NCBI GenBank assembly: GCA_002483345.1
Contig: DLHS01000008.1
Span: 1-64,000, forward strand
Direction of reading: 5' to 3'
DNA length: 64,000 nucleotides
From: Bacteroidetes bacterium UBA7662
Lineage (GTDB): Bacteria > Bacteroidota > Bacteroidia > UBA7662
Part shown: positions 43,631-51,961 of the stretch, one piece after another
Layout of the letters: every line of letters begins with the position of its first letter
Numbering within the stretch: the stretch's first letter is position 1
Made by a program: the position numbers and the translations under genes
Notes under the pieces: generated by a model
The model's input: only the letters and a program-made list of their open reading frames with translations
The model's database searches: none
What the model was told of the DNA's origin: nothing

Positions 43631-43665
43631 AGGGCTTACCGGTACACGGTAAGCCCTTTTTTTTT
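43631..43665 (+). terminator. his operon attenuator terminator
   Basis: AGGGCTTACCG-GTACA-CGGTAAGCCCT is a perfect 11-bp stem followed by nine T (43657-43665). It lies 23 bp after the leader peptide stop and 50 bp before hisG. An upstream GGTAGG at 43571-43576 could pair with CTTACC in the left arm as an anti-terminator; this pairing is my suggestion. Confidence 0.92.
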
Positions 43666-43674
43666 CAAAAAAAA

Positions 43675-43709
43675 CCACTCTCCACTCCCCACTCCCCACT
43701 CCCCACTCT
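43675..43709 (+). repeat. Five tandem heptamers CCACTCY before hisG
   Basis: Five perfect-register copies of CCACTCY (CCACTCT, three CCACTCC, CCACTCT) run from 43675 to 43709, with a partial CCACCC leading straight to the hisG ATG at 43716. They fill the place where a ribosome-binding site would be. No Shine-Dalgarno is present. Change in copy number could vary expression. Confidence 0.85.
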
Positions 43710-43715
43710 CCACCC

Positions 43716-44567
43716 ATGCTCCGCCTCGCCATCCAGAAATCCGGTCGCCTCAGCGACGACAGTCTCAATCTCCTCAAAGAATGCGGTATCAGCTTCAACA
43801 ACGGCCTCGGCAAACTCCGTACGGAGGCCCGTAATTTCCCGCTGGAGTTATTTTTCCTCCGCGACGACGATATTCCCCAATACGTGGCCGACGGCGTGGC
43901 CGATCTGGGTATAGTAGGCGAAAATGTGTTGTTAGAAAAGGGGAAATCCCTTGAAATTGCCGAAAAACTAGGTTTCGGCAAATGCCGGCTGAGTCTGGCG
44001 CTGCCCAAGGGAGAAAACTACGGGGGAATTAAAACGCTGAAAGACCGGCGCATCGCGACCTCTTACCCTAAAATTCTGGGAGAGTATCTGACCAAAGCCG
44101 GTATTACAGCCGACATCCACGAAATCAGCGGTTCGGTAGAGATAGCCCCCGGCATTGGTCTGGCCGACGCCATCTGTGACTTGGTGAGCTCCGGCTCTAC
44201 CCTGTTCACCAATGGTTTGCAGGAAGTAGAAACCATTTTGCGCAGCGAAGCGGTATTAGTGAGCCGCCCCGGCTTAGATGAACAAAAGACCATCCTCCTG
44301 CAAAAATTGCTTTTCCGCATCCGGGCCGTTAAAAAAGCAGCCTCCAACAAATACATACTGCTCAATGCCCCCAACCAGAAGTTGGAGGAAGTCATCCGCC
44401 TGTTACCGGGTATGAAAAGCCCGACGATCATGCCCCTGGCTGCCAGCGGATGGAGCTCTATCCATGCTGTGCTGGAAGAAGATCAGTTCTGGGACATCAT
44501 CGAGCAACTCAAAAATGCCGGGGCTGAAGGAATACTGGTTGTACCCATCGAAAAAATGATAGCCTGA
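43716..44567 (+). CDS. hisG: ATP phosphoribosyltransferase (long form)
   Basis: 283 residues. Joins ATP and PRPP in the first step of histidine synthesis. The start MLRLAIQKSGRLSDDSLNLLKECGI and the PRPP loop region EIAPGIGLADAICDLVSSGSTL are typical. Residues about 210-283 form the C-terminal ACT-like regulatory domain found in long-form HisG and responsible for histidine feedback, so no HisZ is needed. Its ATG follows the heptamer array. Its stop overlaps the hisD start (TGATG). Confidence 0.96.
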   Translation: MLRLAIQKSGRLSDDSLNLLKECGISFNNGLGKLRTEARNFPLELFFLRDDDIPQYVADGVADLGIVGENVLLEKGKSLEIAEKLGFGKCRLSLALPKGENYGGIKTLKDRRIATSYPKILGEYLTKAGITADIHEISGSVEIAPGIGLADAICDLVSSGSTLFTNGLQEVETILRSEAVLVSRPGLDEQKTILLQKLLFRIRAVKKAASNKYILLNAPNQKLEEVIRLLPGMKSPTIMPLAASGWSSIHAVLEEDQFWDIIEQLKNAGAEGILVVPIEKMIA

Positions 44568-45865
44568 TGTTGTATTACGAAAACCCTTTGCGGGCCAGTT
44601 GGCCTGAAATACTGGCCCGTCCGGTCCTTGACAGCCGTTCGTTTGAAATGCAGGTGCAGCAAATCCTGGAAGAAGTACGTGCCCACGGCGACGATGCCTT
44701 GTTTCGTTTCACTGCGCAATTCGACCGCGCTACCCTCGACCGGCTGACAGTAACTGAAACCGAAATGGCTGCCGCTGCCGGTAAGCTTACGGATGAACTG
44801 AAAGCTGCCATCGAAATGGCCAAAAGCAACATCAACTGTTTTCATGTGGCACAAAAGCAGGAAATAGCGGTCGTCGAGACGCTGCCCGGTGTGCGTTGCT
44901 GGCGGAAATCAGTCGCCATCGAGCGTATTGGCCTGTACATCCCCGGCGGCAGCGCCCCGCTTTTTTCAACCATCCTGATGCTGGGTGTTCCGGCTGCCCT
45001 GGCCGGTTGCAAGGAAATAATACTTTGTACCCCGCCCCGCCCCGATGGCAGCGTCGACCCGGCTATTTTGTATACCGCGGGTTTGGTTGGCATCCGAAAC
45101 ATCTTTAAGGTGGGTGGCGCACAGGCCATCGGGGCACTGGCTTTTGGTACGGAAAGTATCGGACGGGTCGATAAAATATTCGGACCAGGTAATGCGTATG
45201 TAACGCTGGCCAAGCAGCTTGTAAGCAAGGAAGGCATTGCGATTGACCTGCCTGCAGGACCTTCAGAGCTGGTCATACTGGCCGATGCCAGTGCCGATGC
45301 CCGGTTTGTGGCAGCCGATCTGCTGAGCCAGGCCGAACATGGCCCCGACAGTCAGGTGATACTGGTTTCTGACAGTTCTGAATTGTTAAGCGAGGTGCGA
45401 AACGAGGTGCAGGTGCAATTGACTGTCCTGTCCCGCAAAAACATTGCGGAACAGGCCCTGAAAAACAGCCGCCTCATACTGGTCCAGAATTTGGCGACCG
45501 GACTGGAACTACTCAACCAATACGCGCCTGAACACCTGATCCTGAATTGCGAAAATGCCATTTTGCTGGCAGAAAAGGTGGTCAATGCCGGCTCGGTTTT
45601 CATCGGAAACTGGAGTCCCGAAAGCGCCGGGGATTATGCCTCCGGCACCAACCACACCCTGCCGACTTATGGTTATGCGCGCGCATACAGCGGGGTGTCG
45701 CTCGATAGTTTTGTGAAAAAAATCACCTTTCAGGAGCTAAGCAAAGAAGGTTTGCAGTCGCTTGGACCGGCGATAGAAACCATGGCAGCGGCTGAACAGC
45801 TCGATGCCCACAAAAATGCAGTCAGTATCCGGCTCGCAGCCTTGAGAGAGGGGGTTATTTCATGA
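44567..45865 (+). CDS. hisD: Histidinol dehydrogenase
   Basis: 432 residues. NAD-linked zinc enzyme that oxidises histidinol to histidine in the last two steps. Motifs visible: YIPGGSAPLFSTILM, FKVGGAQAIGALAFGT, DKIFGPGNAYVTLAKQLV, IDLPAGPSELVILAD and AEHGPDSQVILV (catalytic and zinc residues), and the C-terminal GDYASGTNHTLPT. Normal length. It overlaps hisG by 1 bp and hisC by 4 bp. Confidence 0.97.
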   Translation: MLYYENPLRASWPEILARPVLDSRSFEMQVQQILEEVRAHGDDALFRFTAQFDRATLDRLTVTETEMAAAAGKLTDELKAAIEMAKSNINCFHVAQKQEIAVVETLPGVRCWRKSVAIERIGLYIPGGSAPLFSTILMLGVPAALAGCKEIILCTPPRPDGSVDPAILYTAGLVGIRNIFKVGGAQAIGALAFGTESIGRVDKIFGPGNAYVTLAKQLVSKEGIAIDLPAGPSELVILADASADARFVAADLLSQAEHGPDSQVILVSDSSELLSEVRNEVQVQLTVLSRKNIAEQALKNSRLILVQNLATGLELLNQYAPEHLILNCENAILLAEKVVNAGSVFIGNWSPESAGDYASGTNHTLPTYGYARAYSGVSLDSFVKKITFQELSKEGLQSLGPAIETMAAAEQLDAHKNAVSIRLAALREGVIS

Positions 45866-46908
45866 GCCCAACCGAACTGATGCAGCCACATCTCCGGGCC
45901 TTGCAACCCTATGCCACCGCCCGGCACGAATTTGAAGGAAACGCCCGCATTTTCCTGGATGCCAATGAAAACGCTTACGGTTCTCCCCTTCCGGTGGGTT
46001 ACAACCGCTATCCCGATCCGGTGCAGGCAGGTCTTCGCAACCGGATCGCCCGGCTGAATAAGGTTGATCCCCAAAATATTTTCATCAGCCATGGCAGTGA
46101 TGAGGCCATCGATCTGCTCACCCGCCTGTTTTGTATACCCGGGCAGGATGAAATCATCTTATGTCCACCGACTTATGGCGTTTACGGGGTAGCAGCCAGT
46201 ATACAGGGCATTGGAATCAGGCAAATATCCCTAAAAGTAGGATTTCAGTTGGATCTGAACCTGATTTTAGCGCAAAAAAGCGCTCACAGCAAAATACTCT
46301 GGCTGTGTTCACCCAACAACCCTACCGGCAATATTCTCCCAAAACAAGACATTGAGCAAATTCTGGAATCATTTCCCGGGATGGTAGTGATCGATGAAGC
46401 TTATATCCATTTCAGCGGAGAGATGAGCTGGAACAAACGCCTGGCGGAATTCCCGCGACTGGTAGTCCTTCAAACCCTCTCGAAGGCCTGGGGATTGGCG
46501 GGTTTACGGGTAGGAATGGCCTATGCGGCACCTGAAGTCGTGCAGGCGTTGCTGAAAATAAAGCCCCCCTACAACCTCGGGAGCCCTGCCCAGCAGCTGG
46601 CGCTGGATGCCCTGCAGCATACCGATATTTTTGAAAGTTGGGTGCGTGACACTATCTCGGAGCGGGAAATGCTGCGGCAGGCTTTATGCCGGCTTCCGAT
46701 CGTAGAAGAAGTATACGCCAGCGATGCCAACTTTCTGCTCGTCCGCTTCGGAAATCCGGGGGCTGTGTACCGCTATCTGCTCGAAAAAGGTCTGGTAGTC
46801 CGCGAGCGTTATCAATTAAGCGGTTGTGCCGGATGCCTCCGCATCAGTCTGGGAACCACCGTCCAGAATGCCGAACTTTTACAAGCCTTAGCAGCCTATA
46901 CCCTATGA
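45862..46908 (+). CDS. hisC: Histidinol-phosphate aminotransferase
   Basis: 348 residues. PLP-dependent enzyme converting imidazole-acetol phosphate to histidinol phosphate. The family start FLDANENAYGSP, cofactor region SHGSDEAIDLLTRLF, LCSPNNPTGNILP, VIDEAYIHF and the PLP-lysine motif QTLSKAWGLAGLRVG are all present, with RISLGT near the end. It overlaps hisD and hisB by 4 bp each (ATGA). Confidence 0.96.
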   Translation: MSPTELMQPHLRALQPYATARHEFEGNARIFLDANENAYGSPLPVGYNRYPDPVQAGLRNRIARLNKVDPQNIFISHGSDEAIDLLTRLFCIPGQDEIILCPPTYGVYGVAASIQGIGIRQISLKVGFQLDLNLILAQKSAHSKILWLCSPNNPTGNILPKQDIEQILESFPGMVVIDEAYIHFSGEMSWNKRLAEFPRLVVLQTLSKAWGLAGLRVGMAYAAPEVVQALLKIKPPYNLGSPAQQLALDALQHTDIFESWVRDTISEREMLRQALCRLPIVEEVYASDANFLLVRFGNPGAVYRYLLEKGLVVRERYQLSGCAGCLRISLGTTVQNAELLQALAAYTL

Positions 46909-48029
46909 AAAAAGTATTGTTTATCGACCGCGACGGGGTGTTGCTCGTCGAACCACCCGTTACTTTCCAGATCGACAGCCTGGAAAAAGTCCGCTTTGTC
47001 CCCGGTATGGTGAGTGCTCTGGGGAAAATAGCCCGGGAGCTTGCGTATGAACTCGTGATGGTCTCCAACCAGGACGGACTCGGGACCGGCAACTATCCGG
47101 AAGCCATCTTTCAGTCAATACAAACATTGCTGCTCGATACCCTGGCAGGTGAAGGGGTTTATTTTACCCAGATTCACATCGACCGGCTGAAAGAAGAACA
47201 GGTAGACTGGCAATTACCGCATCACCAGATCAGCCGTAAGCCCGGAACGGCTTTGCTGCAGGGTTATCTGAAGGGATACGACCTCGCCAGCAGTTTTGTC
47301 ATCGGCGACCGACTCACCGACCTGCAACTGGCAACCAATCTGGGATGTCAAAGCATCTGGTTTCAGCCCGCGAAAACGCCGGTTGAAGGATACAGCCCGG
47401 CGCTGGTGGCCGACCAATGGGCAGATATTTACCACTTTCTCCGTAACCAGGACAGGCTGACAGAAATAATTCGTAAAACCGCAGAGACCGAGATTCGGGT
47501 CCGGCTGCGGCTTGACGGACATGGTATCAGCCGGATACAGACCGGCCTTCCCTTTTTCGATCACATGCTGGATCAACTGGCCAGGCATGGTGGATATGAC
47601 CTGGAAATAAACTGTCGGGGAGATCTTGAAATTGACGAACACCACAGCATAGAAGATACAGCCCTGGCCCTGGGACAAGCTTTCAGGGAAGCTATTGGTA
47701 AAAAAACGGGCATTGGCCGTTACGGTTTTTGTCTGCCGATGGACGATTGCCTGGCACAAGTCGCCCTGGACTTCGGCGGCAGACCCTGGCTGGTGTGGGG
47801 AGCTGATTTCCGACGGGAAAAAGTCGGGGAAGTCCCCACCGAACTTTTCTTTCACTTCTTCAAATCATTCAGCGACGCCGCTGCCATCAATCTTAACATC
47901 AAGGCGGAAGGTGACAATGAGCACCACAAGATTGAAAGCATCTTCAAAGCCTTTGCCAGGGCCTTGCGGATGGCCACTGACCGGCGACCCGGCGACAACA
48001 GCCTGCCCAGTACCAAAGGAAGCCTGTGA
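46905..48029 (+). CDS. hisB: Bifunctional histidinol-phosphatase / imidazoleglycerol-phosphate dehydratase
   Basis: 374 residues from ATG 46905, which overlaps the hisC stop. The N-terminal HAD phosphatase (about 1-165) begins KKVLFIDRDGVLL with the catalytic DxD and has MVSNQDGLGTGNYP and FVIGDRLTDLQLATNLG. The C-terminal dehydratase (about 180-374) has FDHMLDQLARHGG, DEHHSIEDTALALGQA and NEHHKIESIFKAFARAL, the paired His motifs that bind manganese. The fused form is the one known from Enterobacteria and many Bacteroidetes. Confidence 0.96.
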   Translation: MKKVLFIDRDGVLLVEPPVTFQIDSLEKVRFVPGMVSALGKIARELAYELVMVSNQDGLGTGNYPEAIFQSIQTLLLDTLAGEGVYFTQIHIDRLKEEQVDWQLPHHQISRKPGTALLQGYLKGYDLASSFVIGDRLTDLQLATNLGCQSIWFQPAKTPVEGYSPALVADQWADIYHFLRNQDRLTEIIRKTAETEIRVRLRLDGHGISRIQTGLPFFDHMLDQLARHGGYDLEINCRGDLEIDEHHSIEDTALALGQAFREAIGKKTGIGRYGFCLPMDDCLAQVALDFGGRPWLVWGADFRREKVGEVPTELFFHFFKSFSDAAAINLNIKAEGDNEHHKIESIFKAFARALRMATDRRPGDNSLPSTKGSL

Positions 48030-48649
48030 AAGTTGTCCTGCTCGATTATGATGCCGGTAACACACAATCGGTTATCCTTGCCTTCCGGCGACTGGGACTG
48101 GAAGTGATACTCAGTGCTTCCCCGGAAGAAATCAGCACGGCAGACAAGGTCATTGTACCTGGTGTGGGGGCTGCCGGCAGTGCCATGCAGAGACTTCATG
48201 TAACAGGTCTCAGCAAGGTGATCCAAAACCTGACACAACCCGTTCTGGGTATTTGTCTGGGTATGCAGCTTTTTTGCCGGTCTTCGGAAGAAGGCCCGGT
48301 GGACTGTCTTCAAATCATAGACACAGCTGTCATGGCCTTTCCTGCTGATTCAGGGAAAGTCCCGCTGACCGGCTGGAACAGCCTTGATAAGGTTCAGGGG
48401 CCCCTTTTCAAGGGCATCGACAGCGGCACCTATTTTTATTTCGTACATGGTTATTATGTGCCTGAAACCAACGCTACAGTAGCTTCTGCGCGATTTGGCG
48501 GGTTGAATCCAGCAACCGCCACCCCCCGTGAAGCTGGTCTGACCTACAGTGCTGCCTTACAGCAGGACAATTTTTTCGCCGTACAATTTCACCCGGAGCG
48601 GTCAGGCCCGGCCGGTGTCCGTTTGCTTCAAAACTTTTTACAAATATGA
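48026..48649 (+). CDS. hisH: Imidazole glycerol phosphate synthase, glutaminase subunit
   Basis: 207 residues, starting with GTG 48026 that overlaps the hisB stop by 4 bp. Class I glutamine amidotransferase that feeds ammonia to HisF. The start VVLLDYDAGNTQSV is typical. The catalytic Cys lies in GICLGMQLF and the His/Glu pair in FHPERS near the C-terminus. Normal length. It overlaps hisA by 4 bp. Confidence 0.95.
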   Translation: MKVVLLDYDAGNTQSVILAFRRLGLEVILSASPEEISTADKVIVPGVGAAGSAMQRLHVTGLSKVIQNLTQPVLGICLGMQLFCRSSEEGPVDCLQIIDTAVMAFPADSGKVPLTGWNSLDKVQGPLFKGIDSGTYFYFVHGYYVPETNATVASARFGGLNPATATPREAGLTYSAALQQDNFFAVQFHPERSGPAGVRLLQNFLQI

Positions 48650-49386
48650 TTATACCGATAGCTGCCATTGATCTCATAGACGGGAAAGTAGTCCGCCTGC
48701 GTCAGGGTGATTTCAGTCAACAAACTACCTACAGTGCAGACCCGCTCGCCATTGCGCTTGAGTTGGAAAAACTTGGGTTTAAACGACTTCACCTGGTTGA
48801 CCTGGATGGTGCCCGCGCCGGCAGCGTTCAGCAACTGGAAGTGTTGCAGACCCTCTTCCGGAATACCGGGTTATTAATCGATTTTGGCGGAGGTGTTCAA
48901 ACAGAATCCGAAGTAGAACGCATCCTGGAAACAGGTGCCCGTCAGGTTACCATCGGCAGTCTGGCGGTGCACCAACCTGAAAAGTTGCAGGGATGGATAA
49001 ATCGATACGGTGCTGATAAATTTCTTCTGGCCGCCGATGTAAAAGATGGCTATATCGTCACCAAGGCCTGGACCACAGCCAGTCAGCAGCAACCTGCAGA
49101 TTTCCTGGATTTTTGGCAGCAGCAGGGGGTGCAGGAGATTTTCCTGACGGAGGTGCGTCGGGATGGTGCCCTGGCTGGTCCGGCTATTGACTTTTACAGG
49201 CAGCTTTGCCAGGATTTCCCAACCTTGCAGATCATCGCCAGCGGTGGCGTACGTGGTCCGGGAGATGTGGTGGCCCTGGGAGAGGCGGGTTGTGCCGGCG
49301 TTATCATCGGCAAGGCCCTGTATGAACAGGCAGTTCCCCGGATGCGGTGGATAGAACTACTCCAAAAAGGAACCTATGCTGGCTAA
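48646..49386 (+). CDS. hisA: Phosphoribosylformimino-AICAR ribotide isomerase
   Basis: 246 residues of (beta-alpha)8 barrel. Catalyses the Amadori rearrangement of ProFAR. The catalytic Asp in IAAIDLIDGKVVRL and the second Asp in the FLTEVRRDGALAGP region match HisA, with phosphate-binding IDFGGGVQTE and IASGGVRGPGDV. It overlaps hisF by 11 bp. Confidence 0.95.
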   Translation: MIIPIAAIDLIDGKVVRLRQGDFSQQTTYSADPLAIALELEKLGFKRLHLVDLDGARAGSVQQLEVLQTLFRNTGLLIDFGGGVQTESEVERILETGARQVTIGSLAVHQPEKLQGWINRYGADKFLLAADVKDGYIVTKAWTTASQQQPADFLDFWQQQGVQEIFLTEVRRDGALAGPAIDFYRQLCQDFPTLQIIASGGVRGPGDVVALGEAGCAGVIIGKALYEQAVPRMRWIELLQKGTYAG

Positions 49387-50128
49387 ACGTATCATTCCCT
49401 GCCTCGACATACAAAACGGACGAACTGTAAAGGGCATTCGTTTCGAAGGTCTGCGTGATGCCGGTGACCCGGTTGACCTGGCACAACATTATGCCCTCGA
49501 AGGTGCCGACGAACTCGTTTTCCTCGACATCACCGCCACCCATGAACAACGTGACACCCTGATACAATTGGTTCAGGAGGTAGCGTCTGTCCTCGACATT
49601 CCCTTCACGGTAGGGGGTGGTATTCGCCAGGTGTCAGATTTCAAAACACTGCTGCGTGCCGGGGCTGATAAAATCTCCGTCAACAGTGCCGCCTTCAACC
49701 GCCCTGCCCTGATTCGGGAAGCAGCCGATGCTTTTGGCAGTCAGTGTGTCATCACTGCCATCGACGCCAAATGGACGGGCGAGCGGTGGGAAGTCTACCT
49801 CAACGGTGGCAGGCAGGCTACCGGCCGGGAGCTTTACGACTGGGCTTCGGAGGCGGTTTCACAGGGTGCGGGAGAAATTCTGCTCACCAGCATGGATGCC
49901 GACGGTACCCGTGATGGTTTTGATATCTCCATGACCCGTCTCCTCTCACAAAATTTACCTGTACCTGTGATTGCAAGTGGTGGTGCCGGTTCCATCGCTG
50001 ATTTTGCCGACGTATTTACCCTGGCGAAAGCCGATGCAGCGCTGGCTGCCAGCGTATTTCATTTTGGCGAGATAACGATACCAACCCTTAAAAACGCCCT
50101 TCGGGCCCAATCCATACCCATCCGATGA
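49376..50128 (+). CDS. hisF: Imidazole glycerol phosphate synthase, cyclase subunit
   Basis: 250 residues of (beta-alpha)8 barrel, a paralogue of HisA. Forms imidazole glycerol phosphate and AICAR with HisH. Motifs: KRIIPCLDIQNGRTVKGIRF (catalytic Asp), ELVFLDITAT, FTVGGGIRQVSDF, ADKISVNSAAF, ILLTSMDADGTRDGFD and VIASGGAGSIADF. Normal length. It overlaps both neighbours. Confidence 0.97.
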   Translation: MLAKRIIPCLDIQNGRTVKGIRFEGLRDAGDPVDLAQHYALEGADELVFLDITATHEQRDTLIQLVQEVASVLDIPFTVGGGIRQVSDFKTLLRAGADKISVNSAAFNRPALIREAADAFGSQCVITAIDAKWTGERWEVYLNGGRQATGRELYDWASEAVSQGAGEILLTSMDADGTRDGFDISMTRLLSQNLPVPVIASGGAGSIADFADVFTLAKADAALAASVFHFGEITIPTLKNALRAQSIPIR

Positions 50129-50730
50129 ACAATTTTAATTCAGTCACCCCCCTTTTCCCTGCTGTAATTCAGGATGCCGACACCCGGACCGTGCTGATGC
50201 TGGGCTATGTAAATGAAGCAAGTCTGGCGATGACCAGGGAACTGGGTAAAGTCACTTTCTGGAGCAGAAGCAAAGGTCGGTTGTGGACCAAGGGGGAGAC
50301 CAGCGGCCATTTTCTCACCCTGGTTGATATTCAAACCGACTGCGACCAGGACAGTTATCTCATCCTGGCAAGGCCCCGGGGCTCTGCCTGCCATACCGGC
50401 AGCAACAGTTGTTTTGGGGACCCCACTCCTCCGGGTTTTGACCTCCGGCAATTGGAAAACATCATTCTTTCAAGAAAAAACAACCCGTCCCCCACTTCTT
50501 ATACCAGCAGTCTGTTTGCTGCCGGTATTGACCGCATGGCGCAGAAAGTAGGTGAAGAAGGGGTAGAAACAGTAATCGCTGCCAAAAATGAAGACGAGGC
50601 CGCTTTCCTGGGTGAAATGGCCGATTTGTTTTTTCACAGTCTGGTACTGCTGGCCGCCAAAGGAAAAAGCCTGCAGGATGTGGCGGACGTACTGCAAGAA
50701 CGTCACGAAAAGAAAAAAAAGGTGGAATGA
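50125..50730 (+). CDS. hisIE: Bifunctional phosphoribosyl-AMP cyclohydrolase / phosphoribosyl-ATP pyrophosphatase
   Basis: 201 residues. The N-terminal HisI part (about 1-105) has ML GYVNEASLAMT, TFWSRSKGRLWTKGETSGH and the zinc motif DCDQDSYLILARPRGSACHTG followed by SNSCF. The C-terminal HisE part (about 110-201) is the MazG-like helix bundle with RMAQKVGEEGVETVIAAKNED and LADLFFHSLVLL-like sequence. It completes the pathway set HisG, D, C, B, H, A, F, IE and overlaps hisF by 4 bp. Confidence 0.96.
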   Translation: MNNFNSVTPLFPAVIQDADTRTVLMLGYVNEASLAMTRELGKVTFWSRSKGRLWTKGETSGHFLTLVDIQTDCDQDSYLILARPRGSACHTGSNSCFGDPTPPGFDLRQLENIILSRKNNPSPTSYTSSLFAAGIDRMAQKVGEEGVETVIAAKNEDEAAFLGEMADLFFHSLVLLAAKGKSLQDVADVLQERHEKKKKVE

Positions 50731-50733
50731 CGC

Positions 50734-50762
50734 CAGGCTGTTATTTTCGTCATAACTGCCTG
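50734..50762. terminator. Hairpin at the end of the his operon
   Basis: CAGGCTGTTAT pairs with ATAACTGCCTG (one mismatch) around a 7-nt loop, 4 bp past the hisIE stop. No T run follows on the plus strand, so it is a weak terminator candidate or a 3' stabilising structure. On the minus strand the run is T-rich, but no gene lies there. Confidence 0.45.
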
Positions 50763-50773
50763 AAATAAAAAAT

Positions 50774-51541
50774 ATGCGCTATCTCCTGATTTTATTGTCC
50801 CTGACGCTGTTTGTCTCCTGCAAATCCGGGAAAACGGTTTTGGTTGAGCCGGAAAAACCCGTTTATGCTGTCCGTGACAGTATAAATGATGCCCGTTTCC
50901 GTGCAGGAACCAGTTGGTACGCCACCGGAAATGAACCAGGATGGTCATTGCAGATCGACCGCAATCGCACTATTTTGTTCAGAGATCAGGCTGGCAATGA
51001 ACGGAAATCTTCGCTCAGCGAAAAAATTGTCCTCGACGACGGCCAGGGTTTTCGTTATGTGCTGCAAACTGAAACAGGTTTGCTGGAGGTGCGGTTTATG
51101 GAGACCAACTGCACCGATGATATGTCAGGTGAAAGTTTTCCTTTTGAAGTAACGGTTAACCTCGACTACACCCAATACAAAGGATGTGGTGGCCCCACCT
51201 TTGACCATCGTTTGCAGGGGAAATGGGATATAGTAAATGTAAACGAACAAAAAATCAATCCTGATGGTACCGGCAGACAAGCCACGTTGCATCTGCAGCC
51301 TGAGACTGGTCAGGTATCAGGCACAGATGGCTGTAACCACCTGAAGGGACCACTAACCGTTGCCCTGGGGCATTTAAAATTCGGCCCACTGGCAACTACT
51401 AAAATGGCTTGTCATGACAGTCCCGATCAATTGATACAAAGTGTTCTGAATGCTTCCGACCTGACCTATTCATTTAAAGAAGATTTGCTGGAACTGCGTG
51501 GCATTGATGGACAGGTACTGTTGTTACGTAAGGCAGAATAA
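50774..51541 (+). CDS. COG3650/META (HslJ-like) domain lipoprotein
   Basis: 255 residues. Lipoprotein signal peptide with lipobox LFVSC (Cys about 16). A first domain (about 45-145) with WYATGNEPGWSLQI and EVRFMETNCTDDMSGESFPF is typical of the COG3650 membrane-associated domain. It is followed by a META domain (about 148-253) with LQGKWDIVNVNEQKI, SGTDGCNHLKGP and LATTKMACHD, as in the heat-shock protein HslJ. Exact role is unknown; these are outer-membrane or periplasmic stress-type proteins. The gap to hisIE is 43 bp with a hairpin, so it may have its own promoter. Confidence 0.85.
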   Translation: MRYLLILLSLTLFVSCKSGKTVLVEPEKPVYAVRDSINDARFRAGTSWYATGNEPGWSLQIDRNRTILFRDQAGNERKSSLSEKIVLDDGQGFRYVLQTETGLLEVRFMETNCTDDMSGESFPFEVTVNLDYTQYKGCGGPTFDHRLQGKWDIVNVNEQKINPDGTGRQATLHLQPETGQVSGTDGCNHLKGPLTVALGHLKFGPLATTKMACHDSPDQLIQSVLNASDLTYSFKEDLLELRGIDGQVLLLRKAE

Positions 51542-51616
51542 ACATTTGAAGCAGCTTTTTTGTCATTTCAACAAACAGGCTTAAAAATTCCGGCGACACT
51601 GTTGTTCTTTTGCAGC

Positions 51617-51907
51617 ATGGACTTCAGTACCCCCCTTTCCCGTTTCCGTTGGGTTGCCCGTTTTGAAGGCATCTCTTTTCTGGTTTTGTTATTCATTGCC
51701 ATGCCCCTGAAATATGGTTTCGACTGGCCTTATGCCGTGAAATATATCGGCTGGGCGCACGGGGTACTGTTCGTATGGTATGTCATAGCCTTGGTAGAAA
51801 TCTGGCAAAATGCCCGCTGGGGCTTTTGGAAAGCAGCACTTGCCTTTCTGATGAGCCTCCTCCCGTTTGGCACATTCTGGTTTGAACGGAAATACCTGAC
51901 CAGCTGA
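51617..51907 (+). CDS. DUF3817 small membrane protein
   Basis: 96 residues from the ATG at 51617; an upstream ATG at 51560 adds 19 residues unlike the family. Three membrane helices are visible. The DUF3817 signature is RFRWVARFEGISFLVLLFIAMPLKY, GWAHGVLFVWYVIAL and the C-terminal SLLPFGTFWFERKYL. The function is not known. Convergent with marR; a palindrome lies between the two ends. Confidence 0.85.
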   Translation: MDFSTPLSRFRWVARFEGISFLVLLFIAMPLKYGFDWPYAVKYIGWAHGVLFVWYVIALVEIWQNARWGFWKAALAFLMSLLPFGTFWFERKYLTS

Positions 51908-51929
51908 TTAAATCACCATACATAATCAC

Positions 51930-51949
51930 AATGTTGCATAAGCAACATT
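51930..51949. promoter_or_regulatory. Palindrome downstream of marR, same word as its upstream operator
   Basis: AATGTTG-CATAAG-CAACATT has perfect 7-bp arms and a 6-bp spacer. The same ATGTTG-N6-CAACAT core occurs at 52386-52403, directly in front of marR. It lies between the convergent ends of the DUF3817 gene and marR. Confidence 0.5.
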
Positions 51950-51961
51950 ATATGCCAAAAA

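Noticed and set aside
46686..46904. 73-residue N-terminal extension of HisB
   Set aside because: It lies in another frame within hisC; the HAD domain begins at MKKVLFIDRDG, whose ATG overlaps the hisC stop as at other junctions of the operon.
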